Below are positions 1-24,305 of a stretch of 64,000 bases of DNA, in pieces. The stretch is taken from NCBI GenBank assembly GCA_025024175.1, contig QCXZ01000003.1:17442392-17506391 (forward strand). The letters run 5' to 3'. Each line of letters begins with the position of its first letter. The stretch's first letter is position 1. The translations under genes and the position numbers were made by a program. The notes beneath the pieces were generated by a model, which saw only the letters and a list, made by a program, of their open reading frames with translations, made no database searches and was not told where the DNA came from. The DNA comes from Rhyzopertha dominica. Taxonomy: Eukaryota > Arthropoda > Insecta > Coleoptera > Bostrichidae.

Positions 1-2146
1 TGAATCAGAACTATTTTCTTCTAAATTACTGTTTATTTAAACCACATCACTTATTTAGGTTACTGAAAACGAAACGATCGTTGTCACGGGTTATGTGCAT
101 ATTAAGGAAACAACGTGTATAAATATAAACGACGCAAGATCTGATAACAACAATTATCGAATTACAATGAATAGCGACGATATATACAAGGAACTTAGGC
201 TACGAGGAGCTCATTACAGGTGTGTGGTCGTATAAGCTCGTCAGTTTTAAAAAATGTATTAAACGTGTATATACAAAACAATCCTCACTGAGCACTACCT
301 CCGTACGTGTACACGTAGATGGAATGTTCAGAAATGTAGCAACTGAGTGACATAAAAATAAGAATACCAAGTATAGTGCACGCCAGGAAAGAAGTCACAC
401 CTTAGGAATGTAAGATCGTCCACAATTTTAACGGAGCAAACCGCATGGGTGGGTCGAGTTAATAAATTTATTCGCCGGGCTAGCCTGAAATTGTGACCAT
501 GAATAATGGCGGGCACACCAATGATTTAACTGTCTGGCGACAATTGTCGTCCCCAGCACATCTGCCTTCTTTCCTGGCGCACACATTAACACTTGATTTG
601 TCAGTGTGACTAGATCAGGAATACATTAAAATTTTCATATGTAATAATAGACCGATCGAAATAATTCTCTTTAAAGAAATAAAAGTGTTATCCAAACCTA
701 TAGGAGTAAATAATAAGGAAGTGTATAATAAATGGAAAAAAAACAAAAAAGCATGAGCAGAAGTGTCGGGGGTTAATTTTGAATAGTTGGACAGATGACA
801 AAAATTACATTCTTGCAATTTTTTGGCGGAATTTGGCGTCAAAAATAATAGTATCCAATACAAAATTTGTGGATTATGGATAATCAACACCTTATGTATG
901 GTTACTTTTTGACATAATCTTAAAATTTCCGAGAAAAGGTGAAAAATCAACTTTTTTTTTGTTTTATGTTTTTCTATTATTCATTTCTACAAAAAATTTC
1001 CAGTTTTAGTGAAACTTGGTGAACACCTTTCTGTGTCTGTAATAAACATTTTTTTTATTTACAAAATCTCGGCTTTTCCGAGATATTCATGTTTCCTGAA
1101 CCAAAACAAATTTTCCCAAGACTAATTGTACTAGAATAAATAAATTATTATACAGACTTCTGCAGGTGCTCATTTTTTCGTTTCGATATATAATTTTTGA
1201 TAAGATTTTAAAACATGTTCAAAAATGCAAAAGATACAACCTGCAACCATGAATTCTTTAATACTCATCCAAATGATCCAACACTTGGCGCTAATTTCGC
1301 TATTTTAAAAGTGGACTTTGTAGTAAAAAGCTAGCGATGTTGTAATTTCAAGTCATTTAGACTCAATTTACCGTATGCGCATCAGTTGATAGATGAAATT
1401 ATTTGCGGTCATTTTGAGCCATGGCAAGGACTGCATTGTACTGATTTGTGTACAAGATATCGTGGTTCCAACAATTATTTGAATTTCGTAAGAAACCTTC
1501 GAATTTATTACTGATTCAGGAAATATTTGTAATGAAATCGAGCTGCCAAAGCTTTGTTTCAACCCGGAAAATAAATAAAGAAATAGAAGAAGCTTAAATT
1601 AATGAAGAATCGGACGCTGAAGATTAAATACAGAATTAGTCAAAGAAAGAAAGATTGGCAAAGAATTATTAAATTGTATATAGAAAGTGTGGAAATGTTA
1701 AATATTTTATATCTTTTAAATAAAAAATTCGAATGTCAACCATTTTTATCAAAATAATTTTATTTGATACTCCAGTAAAATATTACAATTCTTTTAATAT
1801 CATTTAATAATTTTAGCATTTTATTCACAATCATTAAAAGTTCATGGTTGCAAGAGTCTTTTTTTGTTACTTTTGTATTTGTGTCTTTCATTAAACTATA
1901 GCTATCTTAAATTATATATCTATTTTGTGTTGCTTCGTGCATCGACTATTTTGTGAGTCAAAGCGCATTCCTCAGCGCCATCTAGCGCCATCTCCGCACA
2001 CTACGCGGGCCAAGGCGGCAATTAATGGTCAATTCATTCAGCACTACTAGAGTTGTCGCAGCAAAAACGACACTAGTGGTAGGAGCTGAATGAATTAATC
2101 AAAGCAGATGATATTTACACATCAGACACTCTATCAATGATTATAG
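1..2146. other. Gene-free stretch upstream of FAS copy A exon 1
   Basis: No coding exon is recognisable here on either strand. The sequence is AT-rich, and the short open frames show no family resemblance. If copy A is a complete FAS gene, its ketosynthase, acyltransferase and first dehydratase exons lie to the left of the window. The only structure I can point to is the hairpin at about 2032-2097, listed separately. Confidence 0.5.
2032..2097. repeat. Short inverted repeat (MITE-like hairpin)
   Basis: The outer arms read AATTCATTCAGC and GCTGAATGAATT, a perfect 12-bp inversion. Inside them GTTGTCG faces CGACAC around a short A-rich loop. It lies about 50 bp before the acceptor of the first copy A exon. 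It could be a tiny MITE remnant or an RNA hairpin in the intron; no clear target duplication is seen. Confidence 0.5.
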
Positions 2147-15459
<13,313 letters not shown>

Positions 15460-16049
15460 GTGAGTATATCTTAGTCTTAGTACTTACGTATCAGCTGCAA
15501 CAAAATTAGATAATCCGAGACTGATAATGGAAGAAGCTTTGAAATGAAGTCTGATATGTTCCCTTTGTCATTTAAAAGTTTTGAGTTGGTAGCGGCTACG
15601 GCGCCATATTGGATTTTGAGGAAACTTATTGTTACCTGTACTATAGTCACTTTATATCACTTGCCTTATACGCTTGATCTGCACTTAACCGCTTTTCAAA
15701 TAAGATTTGACCTTCTCGCGCTTTTCGAGAGGAGACATTTAGAGATTTTCATTTCAATCTATGATCGACATTTCCGCGCGATCTGAAACCGACATAGGCA
15801 AAAATTTATCGGTATTGTAAACTCTTTACATCAGGCCACGCAATAAACACGTAATAGACACCAACCGAAATTAAATATTTCAAGTGGACCAGACTTAAAA
15901 TTTTTCAAGTGGGCCGGGCTTGAAATATTTAAGTTAAAATGGAACAATTGAAATAAAAACACAAACATGCAGTTGAATCAGTAATAAAAAATATAATGAC
16001 ATATTATACTAATGCATATTACCCATTAGTAGAATCCCGTCGATCGTTG
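15460..16049. other. Sequence after the ACP exon, no further exon recognised
   Basis: About 590 bp in which the rest of a FAS gene should begin. No acceptor followed by thioesterase-like coding sequence was found. A frame at 15544-15786 has no family resemblance. Confidence 0.45.
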
Positions 16050-17320
16050 TGGTAGAATAAAAGCATCACTCAATCGCTCTTACTATCAATATCACGGTGA
16101 CTATCATTTTCTAGATCTATAATTAGGTCTTTAACAATATTCTTCCGATATTCATCATCTTCTTCTTGGAAAAAATCTGTACAGCACGTATATCTTTATT
16201 ACAGGCTGTACAGATTTTTTCTAAGCGTACCCGGTTATTAAATCGAATGTTTTTATTGCTAAATTTTCCCCCAGTGTTTCTTCTCTTTAATTTTTGCTTC
16301 AATTGGCACCATATAATTTCGACATGGTTAAAAATCCAATGATAAGGTGGTAAGCTCAGGCCAATTAATCGTACTCAGACGCAATCTGATCGATTTTGAA
16401 CTTTTTTAATACGTTTTTGTGCTAACAACTTCTAATATTCCTTCTTTGTCAAAATACAAATCTTCTTTAATTGGGAATCCTTGAACTTCGTTTTTTTACT
16501 CATGTTGTTTGAAACTTTATCAATTAGTTTATCAATGGTAACTGGCATTGTCAAACACATAAACAACACCTTCTGGAATTTTTCTAATTAAGTTTTCTGT
16601 GAACCACTTCTCAAAAGCTTCGGCAGTCATGTCAGAATGATACTATACTCCGCACTAGCAATTTTTTAAATTTTACACACTAGGTGCGTTAGGCACAAAT
16701 CCATTTTCACTCCCGGCATGCAAAATTGAAATTCTTTTACCTTTAGGGGGCGCAATATTTAAAGCACATTTCCTAGAACCGTCAGCCTATCACCTTTGGA
16801 CTGTTTCATTCGTATCAAACCAAGCCTCGTCTAAATAAATATTTGTTTATTTTCTTCTCGATATTGTGTGATTTTTTGTAGATAATGCTGTCGCCACCTT
16901 GTCACCACGGCACTTTTCATTAAATAGTTTATTTTATAAATACGCTGAAATACGAAATCAACATTTTTTAAATATTTTACGAAGGTTTTTCCACAGTATG
17001 ACACAATGCTCTTCNCAATTGTATCTCTTTACCACAATCTAACTGTAGCTGGCACACATTTTTTGCCCCAAAAATAATACACAGCTCTTCGCATTTCTTG
17101 AATTAGGAGCAATTTTTTCAACGCTTTCGAATATTTCTTTGCGACCAATCTCCAGATGGTTGTTTCTGGAATTCCAAATAAATTCGATGTCTCTTCCAGG
17201 CCTCTTTCTTCACTCCCATTTCTTCTCATATGTCGACAAAATAAGCGTATTTTAATGTAAAATATGGAGAAAGTTACGTTTTCTTTTCTTGGTACGAGGT
17301 TCTTCATATTTCACACCATT
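16050..17320 (-). pseudogene. Dead DDE transposase, IS630/Tc1-like (DDE_3 type), copy 1
   Basis: Read on the minus strand, broken frames give the element order. About 17307-17029 holds an N-terminal helix-turn-helix-like part (FGIPETTIWRLVAKKYSK). Near 16800-16850 is the first catalytic block YLDEAWFDTNE, near 16530-16660 FEKWFTENLIRKIPEG and VFDNASYH, and near 16310 the third block VEIIWCQLKQK. These are the D, D and E of a DDE transposase. Stops and frameshifts occur between all blocks, and an N is at about 17016. It is related to the copy at 28290-29530. Confidence 0.75.
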
Positions 17321-17646
17321 TCGATCACATTACGGATTTTTATTGGCATTCTTTTGATTAACAAAGTCACTTTGATATGGTCGCCACATCTTGTAAAATA
17401 CGAACTGATTCGCTCTCTATTAGAACTGATTAAGTTTTCGAAACTACTTCATCTTGTGTACATAATACATATACTTGAAAGAAATTATAAAACCGTCTAC
17501 CTAAGTGTTTGGGACTGTATCTATTATTACTTTACAATACCAATAACCACTTGGCTATAAAACATTGTGCACTTCACAAATAGCTCTTACAATCAGTTTC
17601 ATAGATCTTTTCCTAAAACTGTGCTATATAAATTACTAGCCTTCAC

Positions 17647-19150
17647 CAGTAGCGGCTGGTGGCATTTCTATCAGGGGAGGCGGTGATTGAATAATATAAA
17701 AAGTATTCCTATTTTAAATACTTTTCGTTTTATTTCCTAGAAGTGTTACAGTAGCGTAATATAAGAAAATTCGATTTCAACTTATGTAAACAGCATAAAA
17801 TATAGAAAGTACATATAAGCAGATTTAACTGAAATAATCTTTAAACAAAACCGCTGCATCTTTCTCTGTGCACATTTTTTCTAAGACAAACGGTTCTTGC
17901 AATATTAGCAAAAATACATAAATTTTTAAAATCTGTTTTTTTCCAAATAACTCGTAAATTATTAACTTAACAAAACAATTGCAAGAGTGCTTTTCAATCA
18001 AAAATTTAATTTTCTATATAATAGGGAAATTTAAAAAAAGTTGTGTGGACAGGGTCCAAAATTAATTTTTTTGGAAATATATCGAAAATGTCAAAATTTT
18101 GGAAACATTTTTTAAACACTTTTTGTGAGAAATTTTATTTCCTATCGGATGGTATTTTCATATGTGTATATATTAAGTATTTTCTAAGATATTTGGGAAA
18201 AACCGGTTTTTTTAGATGACCGTTTTTTTTCTTCTAAACAGTTTACTCCACCGAAAATTTATAGGGACTAATAATATTCGCAATTATACTTACTAATCAC
18301 ATACGAAAAGGCGCTGATTGAATAATACAAAAAATACTCCCATTTTAAATACTTTTCCTTTTATTTCTTAGAAATGTTACAGTAGCGTAATATAAGAAGA
18401 ATTCAATTTCAGTTTATACAAACAACATAAGATAAAGAAAGCACATATAAGCAGATTTAACTGAAATAATCTTTAAACAAAACCGCTGCATTTTTCTCTG
18501 TACACATTTTTTCTAAGACAAACGGTTCTTGTAATATTAGCAAAAATACATAAATTTTTAAAATTGTTTTTTCCAAATAACTCGAAAATTATGAACTTAA
18601 CAAAAATATGCAAGGGTGCTTTTCGATAGGACATTTTATTTTCTATGTAATACTAAAATTTAAAAAAAATCGTATGGACAGGGTCCAAAATACGTTTTTT
18701 AGAAATATATCGAAAATGTCGAAATTTTGGAAAAGTTTTCTAAAACTTTTGTAAGAAGTTTTATTACATTATACATTAAGTATTTTCAGAGATATTTAGG
18801 AAACACCGTTTTTTAAGTGACGCTTTTTTGCTAATAGTACTCGCAATTATACTACTAATCATATACTAAAATGAAAAAAAATAAAAATTTGCAAAAATGG
18901 TAGTTATCCCTCAATTTCACCACATTCCCGATACCCTACTTACCCGAAAAACAATAAGTCGCTTTGGGTAGTTGGGATTTATATGTATGCCAAATTCCTA
19001 GTTCATATGTTAAGTCTTTCGAAAGTTATCGTGTCTACAAACAAAACCACAGACACAGACAAGAAATTTTTTGCTCAAATTTCGTTTTTTTTACGTTTTT
19101 GACCATTTTAAAGCGATTGAGCAAATAAAAATTTTTGGAATTATTTTCGC
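17647..19150 (-). repeat. Fragment of the P-like element family with a tandem duplication
   Basis: A segment of about 600 bp is present twice in direct order (about 17680-18290 and 18310-18860); both copies share GATTGAATAATA and GTTACAGTAGCGTAATATAAG. The right part (about 18200-19150) is the reverse complement of 25500-26240 inside the 24685-26606 element. The left edge at 17647 reads CAGTAGCGGCTGGTGG, like the hAT end at 39879, so two element types may abut here. No coding capacity. Confidence 0.7.
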
Positions 19151-22100
19151 GATGCTGTACTTCCCATCCGTTGGATGTGGAAGTAATTCAGACACCAATT
19201 ACATTAAATTAGAGAATAAAAACTTAAATTTCATTTATTTAAATTTCAAACATATATTCAATATAAAATTCTACAAGAAAGTTGTTTTAAAGAAACAAAC
19301 CTTTATTTGTCCAAATAACAAAATAGCAATGTACTGTTATAAACAACTGCCTTTGCACTTGATAGAAGTGATTGTTTTCTTTTTACTTGTGGTAATGCAT
19401 CTGCTTTACTGATTGAACGTACAATTATTAGATTCATTTTGATAAATATTGCCTTTGATTATGATACAATTGTTAATAAGAATGAAGTATGAGATTTCTT
19501 TTCATGCACTGATAACGTAATAACAGTGATATTTGTTAGAGGATGATAATCAGAATATTAAATTAAAATTTGTTCTGCAGGCTTTGTGCGAGACGACAAA
19601 CCCAGTCCTTACATTTTATGGTGCTTTTATGGTCATGTCAATCATTCCTTGCTCTTAGTTCAGTTGGATAGGTGATAAGGTGATGTCAAATTTAGTTGTT
19701 ACGCTAGGATCAACAGCATTTGCTAGTAATCTTAACTGGGCTCGAACGAGCAGTCATCTAGTTTATTACTTACCTAAAACGGGGTTTTATTCTAATCGCA
19801 TTTTAGGAAATCAACACAAAATGTGCATAGTAGGGGATGAAATGCAATTCTTCTGGGACTATTATTGTGCCCTTTCTAAGGACAAAAATGTTGCAAAAGT
19901 TTTACGGACTCCTGTTACGCGCCTCTCTAATACGCTTTTTTTCTAAGTACGCATAATTCTAATTTTTCAAATCCCAATTTCTTATTAGAACGGCATAATG
20001 TTTTATCACTGGAAGTTAAATTTAACAATCATTCGTTTTTACTGGGTGTACAAATACATTTGTAAATATTTGCTATTTTCTATTATTTTTTGCCAAGCAG
20101 GCGCTAGAAATTGTTTCACAGTAATTTGACATTAAATATATCACGGCTACGGTTTGTTTAGAACTTATGACGAAAAAATTGACTTTAAAAACTTATGACT
20201 CCGAAATAAGTATTGTGAGATTCATTATTAAAACAACAATAACAGCAAAGAAAACGCTAGAATGTAACACACACATCCGAAAACGGAAGACAAATCTTTC
20301 AATTTGACGCCTACCGTGAGCTAAGTACAAGCGACGTCGATTTTTAACTGATCGCTGAACGTTAATACAGATTTCAGCCGTAATATTTGAAATCCTTTCC
20401 ATGGTATCCCGCGGCGCTAAATAGACTTTGCGTTTGATTATTGTTCACAAAAATGTCATAGCTTGTAAAATGTTTCCTCCGATGGGCAACTAAGTGTAGT
20501 TTAAATTATGGCTCCAAAATCGAAACTTGCTAACTTCTGTTGCAGTTGCGGTTATCGTTTTTGTTCTGTTAAAAACGAATTATTATTTTGTTTACAGGTT
20601 AGTGACATGTAAAACACAAGAGGAGTTTCAGACGGCCCTAAATGTGTAATATCTTCAACTTTATCACAAAGCAGCAGCTCAGTATGCTACTGAATTGGAG
20701 TACGGGACTCTTAGTACAATCTAGAAGAAAACATGTTGTATTTATTTTAATAAATTGTATAACAAAAATATTAATCTTGGATAAATAGGTTAAGTGTTTA
20801 AGTAGCTGTCAAATACGATGATTAATTATATATAATGTAATAATAATTATGGTGTCTGACGGACTACAAGTCCAGATAGAGGGACCCATTTTACAATAAC
20901 AATAAAAATTAAAATGCATGACATACCAGTTGTAAACATGTAAATATATCAACATCAAGCGAAATTAAGTTGTAGTATGTTGATTTGGTAGAGAATAAAA
21001 TTTATAAGCGGTACATGGCAGCTCAGCGACAAAATTCAAACTAACACCTACTGAGAAGAACAAGAAAGCGTAATTAATTTAACAGGTTATCACATAATTG
21101 TAATTATGAAGTAATTTATATAAAAAGACAATGCGTGATAGCTGACACTATATCTTAAGGGAATACACATCAAATTACTCAATAGATCACTAGTGCATGG
21201 TGGATAATAATAATAACAAATAAATATAATAAAATTGATACCTACAAAATTTGTGCTGTATGTGTTGAATGTTTATGTGGATGTATCAAAACAGATCCGT
21301 ACAACATAACTATACACTTATTTGTAACCTTAGTTGGTTTGAAGTTCAACACATTTTTAATAATAAATTCTAACACTTTTGTTGCTCGAGTTCGTATATA
21401 ATCTAATTGTGGCACAAAACTTAATTGACTACCTATAACACACGGAAGTATTGCTACTCTCTAAACTCCATTGCTTTGCACCGATCAACAACTTCAGTCT
21501 CGGTTTTCTTGCAAAACCATTTGGAATGCATTTGTTGAAATTTAACAATGCAGCAAATATATCACATATTTCTCAGGTAGTAACTGTACCGCTCTTTAAC
21601 AAACTAAATGCATATAATGTAATGACAAATGAGAAACCATTCGTACAATCAATGCCTCCAGTGCCGATTTCCCTTGATGACGTTTAGATTGTTAATGGCT
21701 AGTGTCTGAGATAAAAGTTTTAGCAGAAGCATCACATATGAAGGAGTTTAAAATTACAGTACCCTGAAATAAATAACTCGACTATACAATGCTCCTTACT
21801 TCAATCAAAACAAAATTATAGTGAAAATTTTCACAACAGGAAATTCTCGCTGGAATAATTTAAAGTAGTTTAAATTGTTGGCTTGACGTTTGTCATCAAA
21901 CTTTACTAAAAATGAGTGGAACAAGATTTAATACGTCTTTACTCGATGAATAGTATTGAAACAGTGTTTCTGCTTGTTACGTCAAAGAATGATCCTCCGG
22001 GAACCACTCGAGAGTTCGATAAATTTGAAAATAATTCTCCAGCAATTCTTCAGCGCGTTGCCTTTCGGTAACAGGCACTCGAGCCTTCTCAATGGGCCCT

Positions 22101-22208
22101 TTTATGGATTGCTTTATTTGGTATCAGCTGCATAGCGAGTAGTCTATTCATTGCACCCGGGAGCTGGCATTCACAGGGTGCGATTGTTAGAGAGGCAGGA
22201 AATAAGAA
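19151..22208. other. Intergenic AT-rich region, no gene recognised
   Basis: Three kilobases without a recognisable protein block. Open frames at 19680-19946 and 21451-21687 have no domain I can name. It lies between the 3' side of FAS copy A and copy B. Confidence 0.5.
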
Positions 22209-22458
22209 ATGAGACGAAAAATGTCCCATTCAATAGTTCGTTTCACTGGACAAAGCGCAACAACCCCAAAATTCCGCCAGAAACCCTTTTTTAAGATCCC
22301 GCTCAACAATACTCTGAGACTGATTGCTAACAATGTGTACAAACCGTCAGAGGTAGCCAAAAATTATTTGTCGTCAATTTTATGTTTTGGGCTAGATAAT
22401 GTAACAGATCACACAGCTTTGGAACGCATAGTATGGGTCCGCAACATCAACCAACAGG
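22209..22458 (+). CDS. Unidentified candidate exon
   Basis: An open stretch with coding-like composition reads VRFTGQSATTPKFRQKP, KIPLNNTLRLIANNVYKPSE and VAKNYLSSILCFGLDN, and stops being protein-like at a CAACAG/GTTATC possible donor near 22458. I do not recognise the family. It could be an exon of an unknown gene, a piece of a decayed transposon or chance. The start is not certain. Confidence 0.25.
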
Positions 22459-23800
22459 TTATCACTTTCCTAAATTACATATACATATTCCAAAGAAAGC
22501 TTTTCTGTGAATGAGTACTACATAAAAGTAGCTCAAATTAAACTTTCAATATGCACTCGATAATATGAAAACTAATAAAAATTAATAGAATAGTTATTGG
22601 TATTTGTTTTCTTTTATATAAATCTCATTGACTTTATAAGTACAGATAGGTACAATAAGTATTATTGGGGTCCACATCATATATAACCACCGAAAAAGGT
22701 GCAAGATATTGGAAATAACCCTTGCTGATGTGAACCCCAATAGTATTATTATTGCTCTTCCAGGAGAAAATTATATCAATATTTCTTAGTTCCGTGAAAC
22801 TAGTATACATGCTCATATTATTCCATGCCCTCTTCGTCTATACTAGATGTAGAACTTATTATTTCTCTATGCCTTATTAACCAAAGCATCGCCTGTTTAA
22901 TTCGTATTTATTTTTTCATTACGTGGCTTGTTTAATAACATCATATCCCATGGCCCTCCTTTTTACATGTCATACGTTATTTTTATCAAAAGTAATTTTA
23001 TTTAATGACTTTACTTTTACTGCTACCATACTGAAGAATGTGATATGCAGGACAGTCAAAAATTATAGAACAACTAGAGATGATATCGAAGTATCGACAT
23101 TTGGTATCAGAATAATAACTTTTTGACAGTGTTTAAAGCGACAGCGACATATTATCTGACTACTAGAACTTTTTGTAATAAGTTGCCCATCTACATCAAA
23201 ATCACGTTAACTCTTTTGGATACATCCAAGCAGTTATTTTGTACGCAACAGCTATACCTGTCTTATTGTTGTTATCCTTACAAAGTTATGCATTTGTACA
23301 TCGGAAAGTAATTAAAAAAACATATGCGTAAGATATACCATTAGAAAGGTAATTTTTCCCTATAAAGTTACCGGAGCCAAAATTTAAGATAATCAACGAA
23401 AAATTTTAAAAAGTATTAAAAAGTTTGATAAAATTATTTTTAAGTTTTACAAATTTTTTTTCGACCAAACGATTTTCTATTGCAGTTGTCGTAAACCAAA
23501 TTGTGATAGCTATATTTAATGACGATGCTAGAATCTCACAACTTAATAAAATGTGAAATTTATTTGCTCAAGGTGATTTATGATGCTTAAACCACAATGC
23601 AGTGGTTGGTTATCCTAAACCATTCTTATCGAAGTAATTATGTATAAAATGCTTTATACCGTATTTGAAAGGAATTGAGAATACACCAATCATTGGCACC
23701 ATCCGGATTATTTAGATTCGCATAGGCACATAATATGAAATATAAAGTTCAGACTGAGATTCAGATAAAGTTGAGATACGGTTTAGTCTTATCTAATTTA
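22459..23800. other. Intergenic AT-rich region, no gene recognised
   Basis: No coding block found. A short inverted pair near 22668-22745 (TATTGGGGTCCACATCA facing TGATGTGAACCCCAATA) could be a small hairpin. The last 13 bases (CTTATCTAATTTA) are the left target duplication of the next element. Confidence 0.5.
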
Positions 23801-24292
23801 TCTTATTGTATTTAGTTGTAGGTTCTGGCTCCTTATTTTTATAAATTAAAGACACGTTTTCTAATAATATGACGTTTCGACCTATAATTTAGGTCTTTGT
23901 CGAATATTTTTATTTTGTAGATTGACAAATTATTATGAAAATCAATATGACATTTACAATTTTGATATTAATATAAAATGTACCTTCAAGTTTGTTCCTT
24001 TGCTATCATTGTGGATGGTAAATGTGATGGTGAGAGGGTGTGTTTAAATTTTATATTATATTATTATATTATATTTTATATTAATATCAAAATTGTAAAT
24101 GTCATATTGATTTTCATATTAATTTGTCAATCTACAAAATAAAAATATTCGACAAAGACCTAAATTATAGGTCGAAACGTCATATTATTAGAAAACGTGT
24201 CTTTAATTTATAAAAATAAGGAGCCAGAACCTACAACTAAATACAATAAGAAAAATTAACACCCAAAGGACTCCACAAATAAACACCAACAA
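23801..24292. mobile_element. Palindromic Penelope-like pseudo-LTR insertion
   Basis: Two arms of roughly 190 bp (about 23797-23991 and 24064-24252) are near-perfect reverse complements around a spacer of about 70 bp. The insertion is flanked by a 13-bp direct repeat CTTATCTAATTTA at 23788-23800 and 24293-24305. Each arm holds a hammerhead-like motif: stem GACCT..AGGTC followed by CGAAACGTC. Head-to-head pseudo-LTRs with long irregular target duplications fit Penelope-like elements; no reverse transcriptase is left. Confidence 0.7.
24151..24181 (+). ncRNA. Hammerhead-ribozyme-like motif (degenerate), in palindrome arm
   Basis: The sequence GACAAA-GACCT..AGGTC-GAAACGTC resembles the hammerhead core: CUGANGA, stem II, then GAAAC. 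The first core box is degenerate, so cleavage is doubtful. The mirror copy lies at 23871-23901 on the other strand. Penelope-like pseudo-LTRs are known to carry minimal hammerheads. Confidence 0.4.
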
Positions 24293-24305
24293 CTTATCTA
24301 ATTTA

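Noticed and set aside
18900..19412. 113-codon plus-strand open frame as a gene
   Set aside because: Its first part lies in the P-like repeat fragment, and the sequence is low-complexity Phe/Lys/Asn-rich.
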